DNA of 64,000 nt from Angiostrongylus vasorum (Eukaryota > Nematoda > Chromadorea > Rhabditida > Metastrongylidae), in assembly GCA_018806985.1 (NCBI GenBank), contig JADANN010000335.1, positions 496,001 through 560,000 on the forward strand, read 5' to 3'. The notes under the pieces were generated by a model that made no database searches, was not told where the DNA came from, and saw only the letters and a program-made list of their open reading frames with translations. Positions 1-12,189 of the stretch are shown piece after piece. The position numbers and the translations under genes are program-made. The stretch's first letter is position 1. Every line of letters starts with the position of its first letter.

Positions 1-105
1 GTTTGCGGTGAGGAAGGAGTTTTGCAAATATCTCAGCATCATTGTAGTTGTTTCACAAATAGTACCCTGCCGTAAAAACCTGTAAAAGGCAGTAAATAAA
101 AAGTC
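1..105 (+). mobile_element. SINE-B, 3' part, cut by window edge
   Basis: The sequence from about base 20 matches the 3' half of the SINE-B family seen elsewhere in the window: the block around TTTTGCAAATATCTCAGCAT, then ACCCTGCCG, ending in GGCAGTAAATAAAA. The tRNA-like head would lie to the left of the window. Confidence 0.7.
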
Positions 106-720
106 AACATTGTGAATTGTATTTGGAGTTAAGCATATCGTTTCAGAGTAATGTAGAAACATATCAAGTACAAAGTTGTTAAGAGATGAGCTCACGCCTG
201 TCTTGTTCTTTGTAAGTCTTCTTAAGTATATCTTTTTGCAGAAAAGCTTGATCGAAACGAGCTATGGAGAAGCTAAGGAGGGCTGAGAACATCTATCTTG
301 GGGATTCCGTATCGTCAAATTGTGGAAAATGGAATTCGGCTAACTCTCGCCATCGCCGTCAATTTTTATCTCTCTCAATTCATCTTCAGCAGAAATCTCT
401 TACCACTACTGGATAATGTGAGTGCAGATATAAATATTTGTACGTGTCTTATTTTTTTAGATATTCTGTTTGGCAGAGTGGAAGGCTACTTCGAAACGTC
501 ATAATTAACCACTGCAACATGACTATTATTAAGTTGTACTTCAAAGCTTAGAAATTCACTCTAAAAAACCTTACAAAAACACGAGTCATTGAAAGGCAAC
601 CAGAGAGTAGAACGTTGTGATTAAAATAGGCTCGCGGCCAACATTTCCACATTTCAAAACCGAGTTTCCTTTAACCTCGGTATCGGCTCATTATGTATTC
701 TTTCATCGATAAGCTAACAC
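106..720. other. no supported gene
   Basis: AT-rich sequence. There is an acceptor-like TTTTTGCAG at 233-241 and a donor-like GTGAGT at 419-424. The 50-codon frame starting at the ATG at 264 closes with TAA just before that donor, so I cannot build an exon here. Confidence 0.5.
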
Positions 721-724
721 GAGG

Positions 725-1130
725 TTGATAAACAATTTTATTCGGCTAACGTTTTTGACGTCTTCATCTTCATCAGATCCGATGACCCAAGTCGATGTTC
801 ACAGTCGTTCGTATTCTCGATGTGGTGTCTTGGTCGCCGCGTCGACTCGGATCTCCTCCTTATGCTCTGTGCTAGCGGATAATGATGTCGACTTCTACAG
901 GATGGATTGTCCGGTTATCAACAACAACGGTCCTGTGTTTAATAACATAACACCGGATGAGATTACCTGATTCAAGCAATGCTCTACTGAAGAAGATACG
1001 ACTCGATGCGACGACGAACACACCACGTGGCGAGCGATGGTGGACATTGATTTAGACCATCTGCTCTGAGAAAGACGAAAACGTCGAAACGTTAACCGAA
1101 TGAAATTGTTTGCCACATTTCGTCTACACA
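725..1130. repeat. inverted repeat with hammerhead-like ends
   Basis: The outer arms, about 725-870 and 985-1130, are imperfect reverse complements around a centre of about 115 bp. Each outer end carries a degenerate hammerhead-like core: CTGATGA read on the minus strand near 770, and CTGAGAA, a GACG/CGTC stem and GAAACGTT read on the plus strand at 1064-1092. Both resemble the terminal motif of the PLE copies in this window, but no PLE protein remnant lies between them. Confidence 0.6.
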
Positions 1131-1380
1131 ACTGCATCCTATCACAGCTGCATTTGCCAACGAGTATACTGGAAGCCGTTTTTACAATTTAACAAGTTGT
1201 TTCCCTTGCCGTTTGCTAATCTGACGGAGAGTGCTTTAAACTCCTAATATCCCCGGCTTGCGTTCCTGAAATTCGCTTTGAGGATCACAGAGCCTGTCTT
1301 AACCCAGTGAGCCAATTACTTACGCTTTCTTTGATAGTCAGCTTCTCATTTACTCTTGTTCATACTTCCAGAGTTTTTAT

Positions 1381-1697
1381 GAATATAGAGAGTTCAAATC
1401 CTCGTCTGAATTCCTGTAGGTAAGAAATTTCAAATATTTGATAGTTTAGCTTAATACAGTTCAATTACTTGCTCTGCTTAACGGTTGATTAAGAAGAAAC
1501 TGTAGAAACATCCTACAGCGTGAAATATTATCCACATTAACAATATTGCAGATGTTCAAGGCATCTCCTTTTACGACACTGGCATGCTTTCCGATCAGAC
1601 GTGGATCGCCTGCCAAAAATGCAGAGATTATGGCCACCATACCCGCAAATCGAATTCGCTTCGTCTTTCACGATCACCTTGTATATTTTTTTAAAGT
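1381..1697 (+). other. two possible small exons, unknown product
   Basis: CTTCCAG precedes an open stretch ending at a GTAAGA donor near 1430. A second open block starts after TTGCAG at 1551 and has donors at 1680 and 1698. The second block can be read as a cysteine/histidine-containing peptide in one frame and as a different peptide in the phase-consistent frame, so the reading frame is undecided. No family is recognised. Confidence 0.15.
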
Positions 1698-2084
1698 AGG
1701 TTTTAAGTACAACTTTATTATTCTTTCCTCTCGTCGTTCGTTTGCATGTCCATCCATATCCTCAGCCTACAATGCAATTTTTTTTTGTTATATCCGAAGT
1801 TCATCAGCACTGACGCAAAAAAAATATTTGAATGAATAGAAAACATTGAGGTTCCGTAACCCCTGTTCGGACAGCCCTTCATGCCTGCCATAGACTAAAG
1901 AACACTGAAAGTGGTCTGTACTGGTGTGAAGGTCTGTCCTTTTTAACAATGGAAGCCACATCGTAAATACCGTATACCACGAAAGACTTAATATTAGTAG
2001 AGAATGACAAGCACTTCTTGGAACAATCGTTTAGTCAATAATTAGTCAATAATCATTCTTTAAAACAGCAAGCTTGACCATGAG

Positions 2085-2530
2085 CAACCATTTATTGTTA
2101 AACTGATATGAAGTAATTCTTCGTATTCTTGTTGAGCAAACGCGAAGTGTTATTTTATTCTTTATTCACGAAAAAAGCTAACGTTTCGGCGGAGTTCGCC
2201 TTCCTCAGAGCCTGGAAAGATCAAGTTAACAGTAATCTATTCGGCCAAACACCTCCATAACAAAATAGAGAAACGCTAAACCAAGATTTCAATCACGTTG
2301 AACACAGAATAGCTTCTTTGCAGACTCACCGCTTTCTATGAGTCTTCCACTGAGTATGTCGCGTGGAGACCAACCGCACAGAATCCACATGGAAGCGCAA
2401 TGTGCCCCTCCCATCAGAATAACAGGCTTATAGATGCCCAATATCAGGCGTGATAATGAGGCATTCTTCCCTGCAGTTCATTTTCGGATTTCTGGAATTA
2501 ATCTAGAACGCCTCGAGAGTCTTGCGCGCT
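2085..2530 (-). mobile_element. Penelope-like element, 3' remnant
   Basis: Read on the minus strand, this is the distal end of a PLE: the tail of the endonuclease ORF near 2530, then the 3' UTR shared with the copies at 30.1-30.5 and 46.9-47.3 kb, then the terminal repeat. The endonuclease core and the reverse transcriptase are missing. The terminal repeat contains the hammerhead-like motif annotated at 2174-2215. Confidence 0.75.
2174..2215 (-). ncRNA. hammerhead-ribozyme-like motif in PLE terminal repeat
   Basis: On the minus strand the order is GGCT, CTGAGGA, a stem-loop GGCG-AACTC-CGCC, GAAAC, GTT, AGCT. This is the hammerhead core (CUGANGA, stem II, GAAA, NUH) with a short closing stem I (GCT with AGC). 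Such motifs are known from Penelope-like elements. Activity is inferred, not shown. Confidence 0.6.
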
Positions 2531-2607
2531 TGTGTGTGCGAGGATCAAAGTGATATCAAAGTATCAAGCAGTGTTAGAAGGAAAGAATTCAATACTAGCA
2601 ACGAATA

Positions 2608-2865
2608 GCATGTGGGTGGCGCAGTGGTTAAACGTATCTTGCAATACACATTGGGTCGGTCACTGGTATGATCCTACGATACGGGCTCACCAAGGCTTCC
2701 ATCTCTCCGAGGTTGGCAAAATCCTGTTAGACTTGTATGGGAGGATAAGAGCATTGACATCAGTAGGCCAACAAAGTCGCTGTGCAAAGCAGGTATGCAA
2801 TCAATCACCTCAACGATTCTACATCTCTCAGAGATTGATCAACGCCGAATGGTTTATCTAAATGA
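2608..2865 (+). mobile_element. SINE-A copy
   Basis: It starts with a tRNA-like A box TGGCGCAGTGG at 2617-2627 and continues into the family body (CTTCCATCTCTCCGAGGT, then TGTATGGGAGGATA) to the GATTGATCAACGCCGA end. It is diverged; open frames here are by-products of the repeat. Confidence 0.75.
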
Positions 2866-3014
2866 TTTGTCTTTAGGGCATATACTCAGATACTCAGTGA
2901 TAAATGGAAAGCTCGAGGGAGAGCGAAGGCAATTTTATTTCGTCGGTGTGCTCCTCTCTTGTAATGCCACTATTTATGAAAGCGCATTAGAACAGTTAAG
3001 GGGGTTCGTGTCGG

Positions 3015-3290
3015 GGAATGGATAGAGGTGCACTGTAATACACAATCGGTCGTTGGTTCGATCTCGCGTCTCGAGTTCACTAGGACTTTAACCTTTGCGG
3101 GCCTGGGGGAATTAGTATCAGATTTGTCTGGAAGGATAGCAGCATTCATTTAACATATAGGTTGGCCACTGCAAGTCATCGTACACTTCAGATATGAATT
3201 AAGCAATTCAGCGGTTCTCAATGAGGTGAAATACATGGCGCATCCGGCAGAGATTAAGCAACGCCCAGAGCTTTTTTCCTTTATCCTTTA
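3015..3290 (+). mobile_element. SINE-A copy, degenerate
   Basis: A degenerate head with a good B box (GGTTCGATCTC near 3055) is followed by the family body (GTCTGGAAGGATAGCAGCA, ATGGCGCATCC) and an end close to CTTTATCCTTTA. It lies about 150 bp after another SINE-A in the same orientation. Confidence 0.6.
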
Positions 3291-3299
3291 CTGCATAGG

Positions 3300-5200
3300 T
3301 TAAGATGGTATAGAGTAACGTCTGAATAGATGATGAAACTCCAACCAAGGTGTAGTTTCCTGTTTGCTGGGATGTTTGTTCTCCGTTTTAAAATATTGGC
3401 ACTGTTTTCGGTGAGCAAATATTTTGTCATCTTTTTTGAGTCACACTCCAATCAAACTTGGAGTTATTTTTGCTTGGTTTTGCTTGGACTAGTGAAACAC
3501 TCATTTTTGAACAGTCCAAGGAAAAGAAAATCGAGTCCATGGCCTTTTCTACTCCACAATTTATCGCTTTAATGTAAACCTCAAATATCTGGACGCCTTT
3601 TCAAGAATAAAATGCTTTCCGAGTTCCTCGGATGAGCGCAACCTATTGGGTAGCTTTGGCAATGAAGGATACAACGAAGACTATCGTCTCTCACTTGAGT
3701 CGATCATTGGGAGGACAAGTGACGCCTGACAAGGAGAAAACCGTTTGCCATATCAGGTCTTTTCTAACAAAATATTAGTTCACATGTTTAAGCGCAGTGG
3801 AATTCTATGCTTCTTATGTCCACAAGATTTCTGGAGACATATCTAGCAACGATTTGGCTGTTGAAGAGCTTCCGGGCAAGTGGTTGTCGAGTTGAGCAAG
3901 GCCAGTAGCAGGCATCACAGTTTCAAATGGTTGTCGCCATTTTTCTGACGATACATCCCCCTACTGTAGTGATTTTCTGAAGATTCTTATAAGCTGTGGT
4001 AGATGTCATCATTTTGAGAACAGCATAACAATACCATTTATACAAGTTTATCTTCGCGATGTACTTTGTTCGATGCTTCATAATTGTCCGACCTTGAACA
4101 GAGCATTGTTTGATTCGCCCTCGAATATCTTAGCCTTCGATTTTAAGATTAAGATAAGATTTAAGAAGATTAAGCGATTTTTGTCTCCACAATGAAACGT
4201 CTCAAACCGTGATATCGTATACTCGCTGAAAATCCATTGGCATATCGCTAATTATGCCTGGAGCTATTTCTCCACACATCTGATTCTGTTTCTCTTCAAT
4301 GCAAACGTCCCTATGAACTCTGTCTTCTGGAGAAGAAAAGCGCTTTGCTTTTCTTTCAAGTTTTTACAAAGATATTTAACTGTTAGGTGGGCGATATTCC
4401 TATAATGGGACCCACCTACGTACTGGTTCTGTCCAGCAGCATTTTCGTCAAGATGTATAGTACGTCTGGCTCAGCTGATTCTCGACATTTTCACGTATAC
4501 TGCTGGTTTTCATTAAACGAGGTAGTTAACCTCGAACTCTCCCAGTTATCGAAGGTTTGAAAACAACAAGAGATTCGTTGATGAACCGAGAAGACTTGTA
4601 GAATCGTAAGTTGGATATTGCGCTATTTACCACACTTTCGATGTTCTTGTAAGTTTTTGCGTTTTTAGTGTTTCACAGTTTTCTCCACAGGTGATTTTCC
4701 TGGTCTACATAGATCTGCTCCTTTCATTATGTTGAAAAAAAATCATTTTCGGTGGCAGCATATTGTTTCCTTACCCTCTTTTTTTTTACGGTTGCCACTT
4801 CTACCAAAAAAAATTTTCTTTTTGAAGCCAAACTTAGCGCGTATGTTCGTTATCAATTTCCTAACCACGTGCAATTTTGACATTGTAGCTGATTTCTGGC
4901 TTCTTCCCGGCAATGCTTGAATAAGTGCTATTCCTAAATTTACCTTTCTTCACTTTCATTTGTATATCGTTGGTTGAAAATAAGTCAACACAAGACAAAA
5001 CACTAAAATAGGACTGGAGAATGACCCTTTCCTTTCACAGTGATGCATTCATAGATACAAAAGTTCATGATTTTGCCTTAAAACAAACTTCGAGGTTCTG
5101 AAACACAAAACCGACATCAGCTTCGGTCAAATACCAGCGCTCCTTTGGAACACTCAAACGACACAGCGATGGTAATTTCAGTTTTCGATAGCTTCTTTAC
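3300..5200. other. no supported feature
   Basis: About 1.9 kb of AT-rich DNA. Open frames are short and lack consistent splice signals or recognisable domains. Confidence 0.4.
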
Positions 5201-5202
5201 AG

Positions 5203-5494
5203 GTGCTTTCTTCGTCCGGACGACTGTCGAGGTTGGCTTCGGTCGACGACGTCGTCGGCAGATGACGAGGTGGGTGCCGGCCTTCCTCGACGTCCTCTGG
5301 CGACGCGTCTTCTCGGCGCCGTCGTCATCGCTGTCTGTCTGTTCACACTGTCACTGCCAATGCAACGACTAGCCGAATTGCATGTCTTTGTCATCGTTAT
5401 TAATTTTATTCATATTGTGTTAGTGTGTTTATCCACTACCTTCTTTACATTCTTTTATTCTGAACGTTGTAGGAAGAATGTTAAAGATGAATGA
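5203..5494 (+). CDS. possible terminal exon with a membrane segment
   Basis: After a TTTACAG acceptor, a frame with high GC at its start stays open for 97 codons and ends at TGA (5492-5494). The peptide has a charged, Ser-rich start followed by a hydrophobic run (LLGAVVIAVCLFTLSLP) typical of a membrane helix, then a second hydrophobic stretch and a basic end. No upstream exon was found and the opposite strand is also partly open, so this is tentative. No family recognised. Confidence 0.25.
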
Positions 5495-5726
5495 ATATAC
5501 TCTACTGGTACTCAGTATCACTTTACTATACGTAAAAAAATCCACACTATATTAATCCCTTTTCTCCTTGAAGGGATCATTTTTGTCAAAGTTTATCCCT
5601 TCATGGTGAAAGCACAGCGAATTTCAACGTAAAATAGCCTTTAGACAACTGGCGATCTTTCTTAGCTGATTAAAGTAGCTGAGATGTTGCTACGTGTATA
5701 GAAGAAACGTTCCCAAAACGTTTTAA

Positions 5727-6012
5727 CAGTGTAAATGATGCGATATAACCACAATGATGCTGAGATATATGCAAAACTCCAGACCGCAGGTGTTGTGGAA
5801 GGGAACGAACGCGTTACTACCCTTTGCGGGAGCTAATGCGTTCACTACCACACCTATGCGGTTCCTTCGTTTCGCCTGTCTCTCAGCTAGTTCTCGCGAT
5901 CCCCACCCGCAGACACCTGCGGTCCGTAGTTTTGCAAATATCTCAGCACCATTGTGGTTGTACCACACATAATACCCTACCGTGAAAAATGGTAATAGGC
6001 AGTAGATAGAAA
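5727..6012. mobile_element. two SINE-B pieces, inverted
   Basis: About 5727-5904 is SINE-B on the minus strand, including the head region. About 5905-6012 is a 3' part on the plus strand ending in GGTAATAGGCAGTAGATAGA. The segments around CCAGACCGCAGGTG and CACCTGCGGTCCG are reverse complements, so the pair can fold back. Confidence 0.7.
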
Positions 6013-6519
6013 ACTTAACATTGTAAATAGTGTTGTTTCAGTTTTCAATATATTGGCGATTTGACTTTGTAAAAAACTGCCAACAACATTCATAGTTACA
6101 AGATTTTTAACGCAATGCCGGCGCTTACAAAAGTCAACATTGAAGGATACCATCATCGGATAATGTTCTAGCAAGCTCCGTTTATTCCGTCGCTTCGATG
6201 TTTGAAACACGAGCGTTGACAAAAAGAAGTAAAAAATACGTTTAATAGTCTAAAGTGAATAGGCACACTTTCGGCAATCATGCATCCAGGTGAATGCATG
6301 TTGGCCATTTCGTGTTCAGCGTATACTGATGCTCTCAGGAGTTCCGATTTCGTCTGATCTGTTGAGGATTCTATTAATTTTACTTTTCTTACCTCTCATT
6401 GGAGAATTGAAGATTTCTTTTTGTTGTGGAAATATAGGAGAGTTTTCTAGCGGGGAAATAGTGATGCATAACGATGAGCATCCAGGTTTATCAAGGAACT
6501 GATAAGGATGGGGCGGAGG
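6013..6519. other. no supported feature
   Basis: AT-rich sequence with short overlapping open frames in several phases and no clear splice structure. Confidence 0.35.
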
Positions 6520-6523
6520 AGAC

Positions 6524-6730
6524 TAGAGGTCAATTTCATTGCTCCGTAAACAAATCGACAATAGTTTGCTTTCGAACTTTGATATTACAACTATTTCCCA
6601 TTACTCTTCTCAAGCGGCTCATTTTTCTGGTTTACTTCGAAGCCAGTCACTTTCGCATTTGGGTATAGTTCTTCTTTATGAATTCCTTAATCAGGAAATG
6701 GAACTAAACCAGCAGGCAAATTCGAGCTGA
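6524..6730 (+). CDS. possible terminal exon, unknown product
   Basis: After an ACTAG acceptor a frame opens and runs about 68 codons to TGA at 6728-6730. The peptide is Ser/Leu/Gln-rich with balanced composition (for example SQSLSHLGIVLLYEF) and resembles coding sequence more than the surrounding DNA. Upstream exons were not identified and no family is recognised. Confidence 0.2.
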
Positions 6731-8370
6731 TCAACGATTTTCGTACTTTATTCTTGTAAGGATCTATCTTTGATTCAAAAGCGTAGGAGTGGTGATGTCA
6801 GGAATTGGATGATTCTACACTCCTCAACTATTTCGGTCACTTCTACCAAGGAATTCCACTCGACGATGTTTTACTTTAGCGGGTTTCAATTGAGACGCTG
6901 AGCTTTTGTTTTTCATTGCTGATGAATTGTTAAGTAATATGATGAAAAATAGTGATTATTTTCTGCATATAACATTATGACAACGGCTATCAGCAGTTTT
7001 TCTGGAGAATCCTTGTGGAATCGATACAGCCGTGTTCATAGCATTTTATTTATTTGATAACCTCTTTGTGCTCTTTTAGAAAAGTCTTCTGAAGTTTCCA
7101 ACCTAATCACTCTGAGAACAATCGTAGATTTCTGAGGTTATTATTGGCCCACGAATTACAACTAGATTGTTGAACTAACATAAGGTTATTACAAGAGAAT
7201 AAGGGTTAATTTTTATACACGAGGGTTAATTTTTAGGCGCTTCCAACTCTTTCAGAGTCGTGCTGACAAAAGAAAACTCTGAGGACAATTAATATGGGCA
7301 AATAATTCCAAGTTCTACTACTCTCTAATCATAGATGCAGTACTGGTTCGTCTTGTAGAGCAACAATCCTGAATATCTCAACAAAACATCTGCGATTGAC
7401 TCATTCATGAGTGTTCAAGAGCTTGTCACTGCAAAAAAAATAAAAAAGATGAGTAAGATATGAAAAAAAGAAAGAGAGGGGAACGACAAAGTGAGAAATG
7501 GAAAAAGAGATTCACTGTTATTAGAATAACTTTATCCATCACTATTGTCAGGCCATAGCGAAAAACAATCCCTGTATTTGAAAATATTGTATGAAAGCTG
7601 TATGTCCCTACGTCATTTTCAAGCCACCAACACTGCATTATTTTAGTCTCACGCCATATCTACGCAGAAATGAAGGGAAAGGTAAACGTAACGAGCGACG
7701 ACATTTCATAAAACCAATGTTTACTGTACGATTCGTCGTTGGCCTTCTAGATAAGAAGCGACCGCCTTTGTCGCTTTTGGTTATCTCAGAGTGTTGACGT
7801 GATATTGTTCACCTCAGTTTACCGACTATCCTACGTCTATCAAGCGAATTTCGTCTACAGAAGTATTGAGTAGCCATCATCCGTAACAACATTGTTTTCA
7901 CTCTCTACGTTAGCCTTCTTAGTTAGCGTTAGTTAGGTGGATGGCAAGAATTGTTAGTTTTCTCTTGAGATTCCGCTTGATCCCATTCCTACTGTCGTGA
8001 TAATAATTTCTTCACTTTTTTTTCCACAACACCGTTTAGCCAATCGTTGCATCTAAGTAACCAAAATAAGTTGCGTAGTTCCATAAATGCTGGAAAGTTC
8101 TTTTATTTATCTCATCGTCGATGTTTGCCTGTAACCCGAGTTAGGTCTTGAAGAGCTGTTTTCATCAATGTTCACAGACATAAAAGAGTTTCTTTTGTTT
8201 TTTATTTCTCCTTCTTTGCGAGCATAAAAGTCCACCAAGAACAACTGTAGCGACAATTTCATTGCTGAATTCTGGAACATCTCCATTGAACGGAAATTGG
8301 AAGCGATCTTGTGCTTGCTCTATATAGCGGTTTGATTCAGGAGAGTCTTTAGTGCATAGGATTCAATTAT
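6731..8370. other. no supported feature
   Basis: About 1.6 kb of AT-rich intergenic or intronic DNA. Only short, composition-driven open frames are present. Confidence 0.4.
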
Positions 8371-8377
8371 TTCCTCC

Positions 8378-8625
8378 GTAGTCGCGTGTAGCACAGTGGT
8401 TTGAGATGCTATGCAATAGACACAGGATCCGTCGACAGTTCGATCACGCGTCCCACGCTCACCAATGCTTCCCATATTCTGGTGTGGGCAGGTTGGTATC
8501 ACACTTATTATGGAAGAATAAGAGCACTGACTTGATACATCGGTAGGCCGCACCATAACCTTATATAGTTCAGATATGCATTGAACCACCTGCTTAGTGG
8601 AAAGGAATGCGTGGAGCACTCCTTA
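8378..8625 (+). mobile_element. SINE-A copy
   Basis: A box TAGCACAGTGG at 8389-8399, B-box-like AGTTCGATCAC near 8438, then the diverged family body and ATATGCATTGAACCACC. Confidence 0.65.
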
Positions 8626-8629
8626 GGGC

Positions 8630-9210
8630 TCCATCGACCACGAAAGCTTTGAGCTTTATCTCATTCCGACTTATTCGTTTAATCATATTCGTTCACATAT
8701 ACATCAATATGAGTGTGATTCAATTTGGGCGTTCGTCTGAAAGCATGAAACAGAGTTATTGCAAAAGTGTGTAGGAGATGGTTGGGAGTAGCCTACAATA
8801 AATAAACTCTGTTTTCTGGAAGAGATTTGAAAGCAAACCTTGAATATGCTTAGTTATAGGGCTTATACTTATTAGAAAGAATAGAAATAAGAAAAAAAAC
8901 CTCTAGGTTTAAAAAAAGCGGTTTGTTTTAGCACTTCGGATGGGGTTGTTACATAACTGAGATTCTCCATTAAGACCCTCTGTGAAAAATAGAAATCTTT
9001 CGTATCATCCTATACACTAGAATCACTGTGAGACTCTGGCATCTAGTGAGGGAGAGTGTATGCTTAACAGAAAGTCTTCTTGACTCACTGGATAATCAAT
9101 GAGAGGAAAAAATGACATGGATGGATGATGGAACCTACTTCTCTTTCCTCAAAACTTGAAATGACCGAGATTGCCTTCTAGTAGCTGAAAGTGTTGTGGG
9201 ACGATTATAC
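8630..9210. other. no supported feature
   Basis: AT-rich DNA without convincing open frames. Confidence 0.4.
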
Positions 9211-9214
9211 CATA

Positions 9215-9360
9215 CGTTAGGACGGCGCGGTATTATGTGTGATAGAACCACAATGCTGCTGAGATATTCGCAGAACTCCAGACAGCAGATGTCTGCGGTG
9301 GGGAACGAACGCAGTGTTATCCTTTTCGGGGCCTAACACGTCCACCCAACCACAATAGTG
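9215..9360 (-). mobile_element. SINE-B fragment
   Basis: Read on the plus strand: GCGGTATTATGTGTGATA, CCACAATGCTGCTGAGATAT, GGGGAACGAACGC. This is the complement of the SINE-B head and middle. The distal part is missing. Confidence 0.65.
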
Positions 9361-9721
9361 CAAATCAAGGTTTGGTTAGGGGTAGCGAATTTGTGCCGAC
9401 AGTGCTTCATCTATTTATTCAACATCAATAGGTTTTCCGTTCCAGTTTCGACTTCGCATGTGGGAAATTTTTGCGCTTGCAAATATTCTTTTGCAGTCTG
9501 AATAATCTTACTACTGTGCATTTGGTCCAGTAATTTTTGTCTAATCAATTGCCTAGTTGGTTGCTTTCAGCAAATTGTGTACAACTAAGTAATTGTGGAG
9601 ATAAGCAATCGGGCAGACACAACAAAGCAGTACGTGGTAGACAACACCAGCAGTAGTCTTTCTTATATGAATTGCTTTTTTCAAACCGTTTGCGAGGTCT
9701 TTGTAAAAAAAAGATACAACT

Positions 9722-9992
9722 CTCGGCGTTGATCAATCGCTGAGGGATGCGCCATGCATCCGACTTCATTAAGCATCGTTCAGGGGTGATTGAATGCATA
9801 TCTATCCTTTACAATGAGTCGTGGTGGCCCTACCGATCTAGTGAGCCAGTGTTGCTATCCTTTCAGACAAGTCTGGTACCAATTTGCCGATCCCGGAGGG
9901 ATGGAAGACTTGGTGAGCCGTGGGCACGGGGATTCATTCCACGTGTGTGTCACAGTGGCGCCTCCAACCATTGCGCCACACGCGCCCCCTTA
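9722..9992 (-). mobile_element. SINE-A copy, nearly full length
   Basis: From the tail (CTCTCGGCGTTGATCAATCG) at 9722 to the head (ATTGCGCCACACGCG) at about 9992, on the minus strand. All internal landmarks are present, including GTCTGGTACCAATTTGCCG and GGAGGGATGGAAGACTTGG. Confidence 0.85.
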
Positions 9993-10135
9993 CCCAGACA
10001 CCCAGACAAGTATGGTACCAATTTGTCGACGCCAGAGGGACGGATAGCTTGGTGATCCACAGGCGTGGGGATCGATCTTATGTGAATTTCAGGGTGCCTC
10101 CGACCGACCAGTGCACTACACGCCCCCTTACGAGG
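9993..10135 (-). mobile_element. second SINE-A 5' segment abutting the first
   Basis: A second 5' portion on the same strand (ACAAGTATGGTACCAATTTG, GGGATCGATCTTATGTG, GTGCACTACACGCCCCC) directly adjoins the head of the copy at 9722-9992. It lacks the 3' half, giving a tandem of one full and one partial unit. Confidence 0.7.
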
Positions 10136-10139
10136 TCCA

Positions 10140-12185
10140 TATAATTGATGCTTCATGCCTTTGCTGTGGCTTTTTTCGGAGTCTGAACACCATATGCAAA
10201 ACAATCTCTCCCTCCTGATACCACACCGGAGAGCGACGAAAAATTAAGTCGGGTAGCAATTTGTCGATCCGTCAGGAATGGTCAGCTTGATGAGCTCGAG
10301 TTGCCTGATCAAACTAACAACAGACGTGTTCCTATCTGGTGACAATTATTAGATTTCAGGAGTTTCTAAAGTAGCGGCATCCTTCACGAAAGTTTGAAAG
10401 TTTTTTCGAACCATCAAGAGCCGAGGGACCTCGGGCATGCATAATGAGAATTTTAGCATGGTATCGATCAACATCTAATAACTGCAGGATATTGTAGGAA
10501 GTGCATCAGTTAAGATTTAATAAAAGACCACTCGGAGAAAAACGGAAATGGTCCTCTCCAAAATATTTCTAATGGTCCAGAGATTCTACGGAACATTTTC
10601 TGACAGCTTTGAGCAATTAAGTGCTAATGTTTAAATGAAATGTCTCGTTACGGTATCCATCTGTAGAGAATTTGGGAACCTCCTATCGTTTACAGTGAAA
10701 AGATGTGGTTGACACTTTTTCAATTGGCCTAGTTGTTCAGCACGTGCGAATCAGTTTTGTTTCGGTGACATCGTGTATCTTCTCTCAGAATTTTTTAACC
10801 CACTGAAGTACGGGCTCTACCAATTGGCGTAACCGTTACAGGCTAAATTTTTTTTCCGATTCTTTGTGCTGCCTGTGTGATCGCGGAGCTCAGAGCAGAA
10901 CGTGGGCTCACTGGAGACTTTCAGAGATGAAAAATAAAGAAAGGAATGCTCGTCAGAGTAGGTACTCAGGAGAGAAACCACCTCATAAGCTTAAAATTCA
11001 ATACCCGCTTCCATAAAAACATCGTGTAATACATCAATAGTAGCGTGAACAGAACAAAAACAAGCTGCCATATGTGGCTATATGACGCATCACAATAATT
11101 TGCACTCTAAGCTGACATCTCCGTCAAAAGCAACACCTCAAAACATTTTATCAGCACTAAATTATGATAAGGACCGACAATATATAACATTACGTTAAGA
11201 AATGAATCCAGTTTAGCGTTTAATCTGCTTGTGATCAGTGGACGTTTCGTGGAGATAAACTTTATTGATGCTAGTACTACTCTAGGTAATCGGTTGTATC
11301 TTACATTCTGCTTTTCAAGTTGCTCGTTACGTATCCCTATCTCACCTGATCGTTACTTCCAACGACTGTTCTGGTAACGAATCAAAACAATGCACATAGT
11401 ACTTCTAGATTCAACTACCTAATGAAGAACGGACTGCTGACTATGTGAATCGTTACATGTTGGTAGGATGTTGTACTCGAGAGTGACCAGAAAAAAATTA
11501 ATATACATACTTTGCTCCATCGCCATTAGTACAGGTGAGTGCGTTTGTCTACAAAAGTAATGTAGATACTGATGGAATGGGTTTCGACCACATCTGATGC
11601 AGAACAGCTGAGCGAGTGTGGAAAGTATCTCTTACGTAACCTCTACTATGAACGAGGGACTAACAGCACGCACAATAACCGAAGGAGCTAGGCTTGGTGC
11701 TCGCTGCGTTCCGCACGAACGATGTAATTACATACTCAACACTCATCTTCACATGTTGTGAGGGTTCCATTATTTCATTCATTTGTTTGGTTAATTTGTA
11801 ACCAACCTTCACTGAAGTGATAGGATTTGATGGTCGATCTTGCTGCGTGATGCTTGAAGAAGTGGCAGTTGAGTGACAAAAGCAACGGTCACTATGGCGA
11901 GTGAGGTAGAGTTTTGAATCCTATTCTCTTTAGTTGGGCAGTGTTGTGCAGCAGAGTTGTTCTGCTCCCTTTGAACTAACCTATGCCAATCATAGACGTC
12001 ACCGTTCCTTTTTGCTAAGTGCTCAGTGCTCCGACCTTATAAAATCCTGCACAGAACGTCGTCTATTTGGTACAGAATCCAATTTGTTTTCCGTTTTCAT
12101 GCACAAAAGAAGAATGAGACAACTCTTGCAATGGTGTTATTCTTCTCTCGTTTGATTTATGTGATACCCATATGTCGAGTTTTTT
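10140..12185. other. no supported feature
   Basis: About 2 kb of AT-rich DNA with short open frames only. I see no recognisable repeat of the families listed and no exon chain. Confidence 0.35.
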
Positions 12186-12189
12186 GGAT

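Noticed and set aside
5203..5394. 65-codon Arg-rich minus-strand frame
   Set aside because: Antisense to the GC-rich start of the candidate exon at 5203-5494, whose plus-strand frame has a clearer membrane segment.
5754..5972. 72- and 81-codon frames on both strands
   Set aside because: Explained by the inverted SINE-B pieces at 5727-6012.
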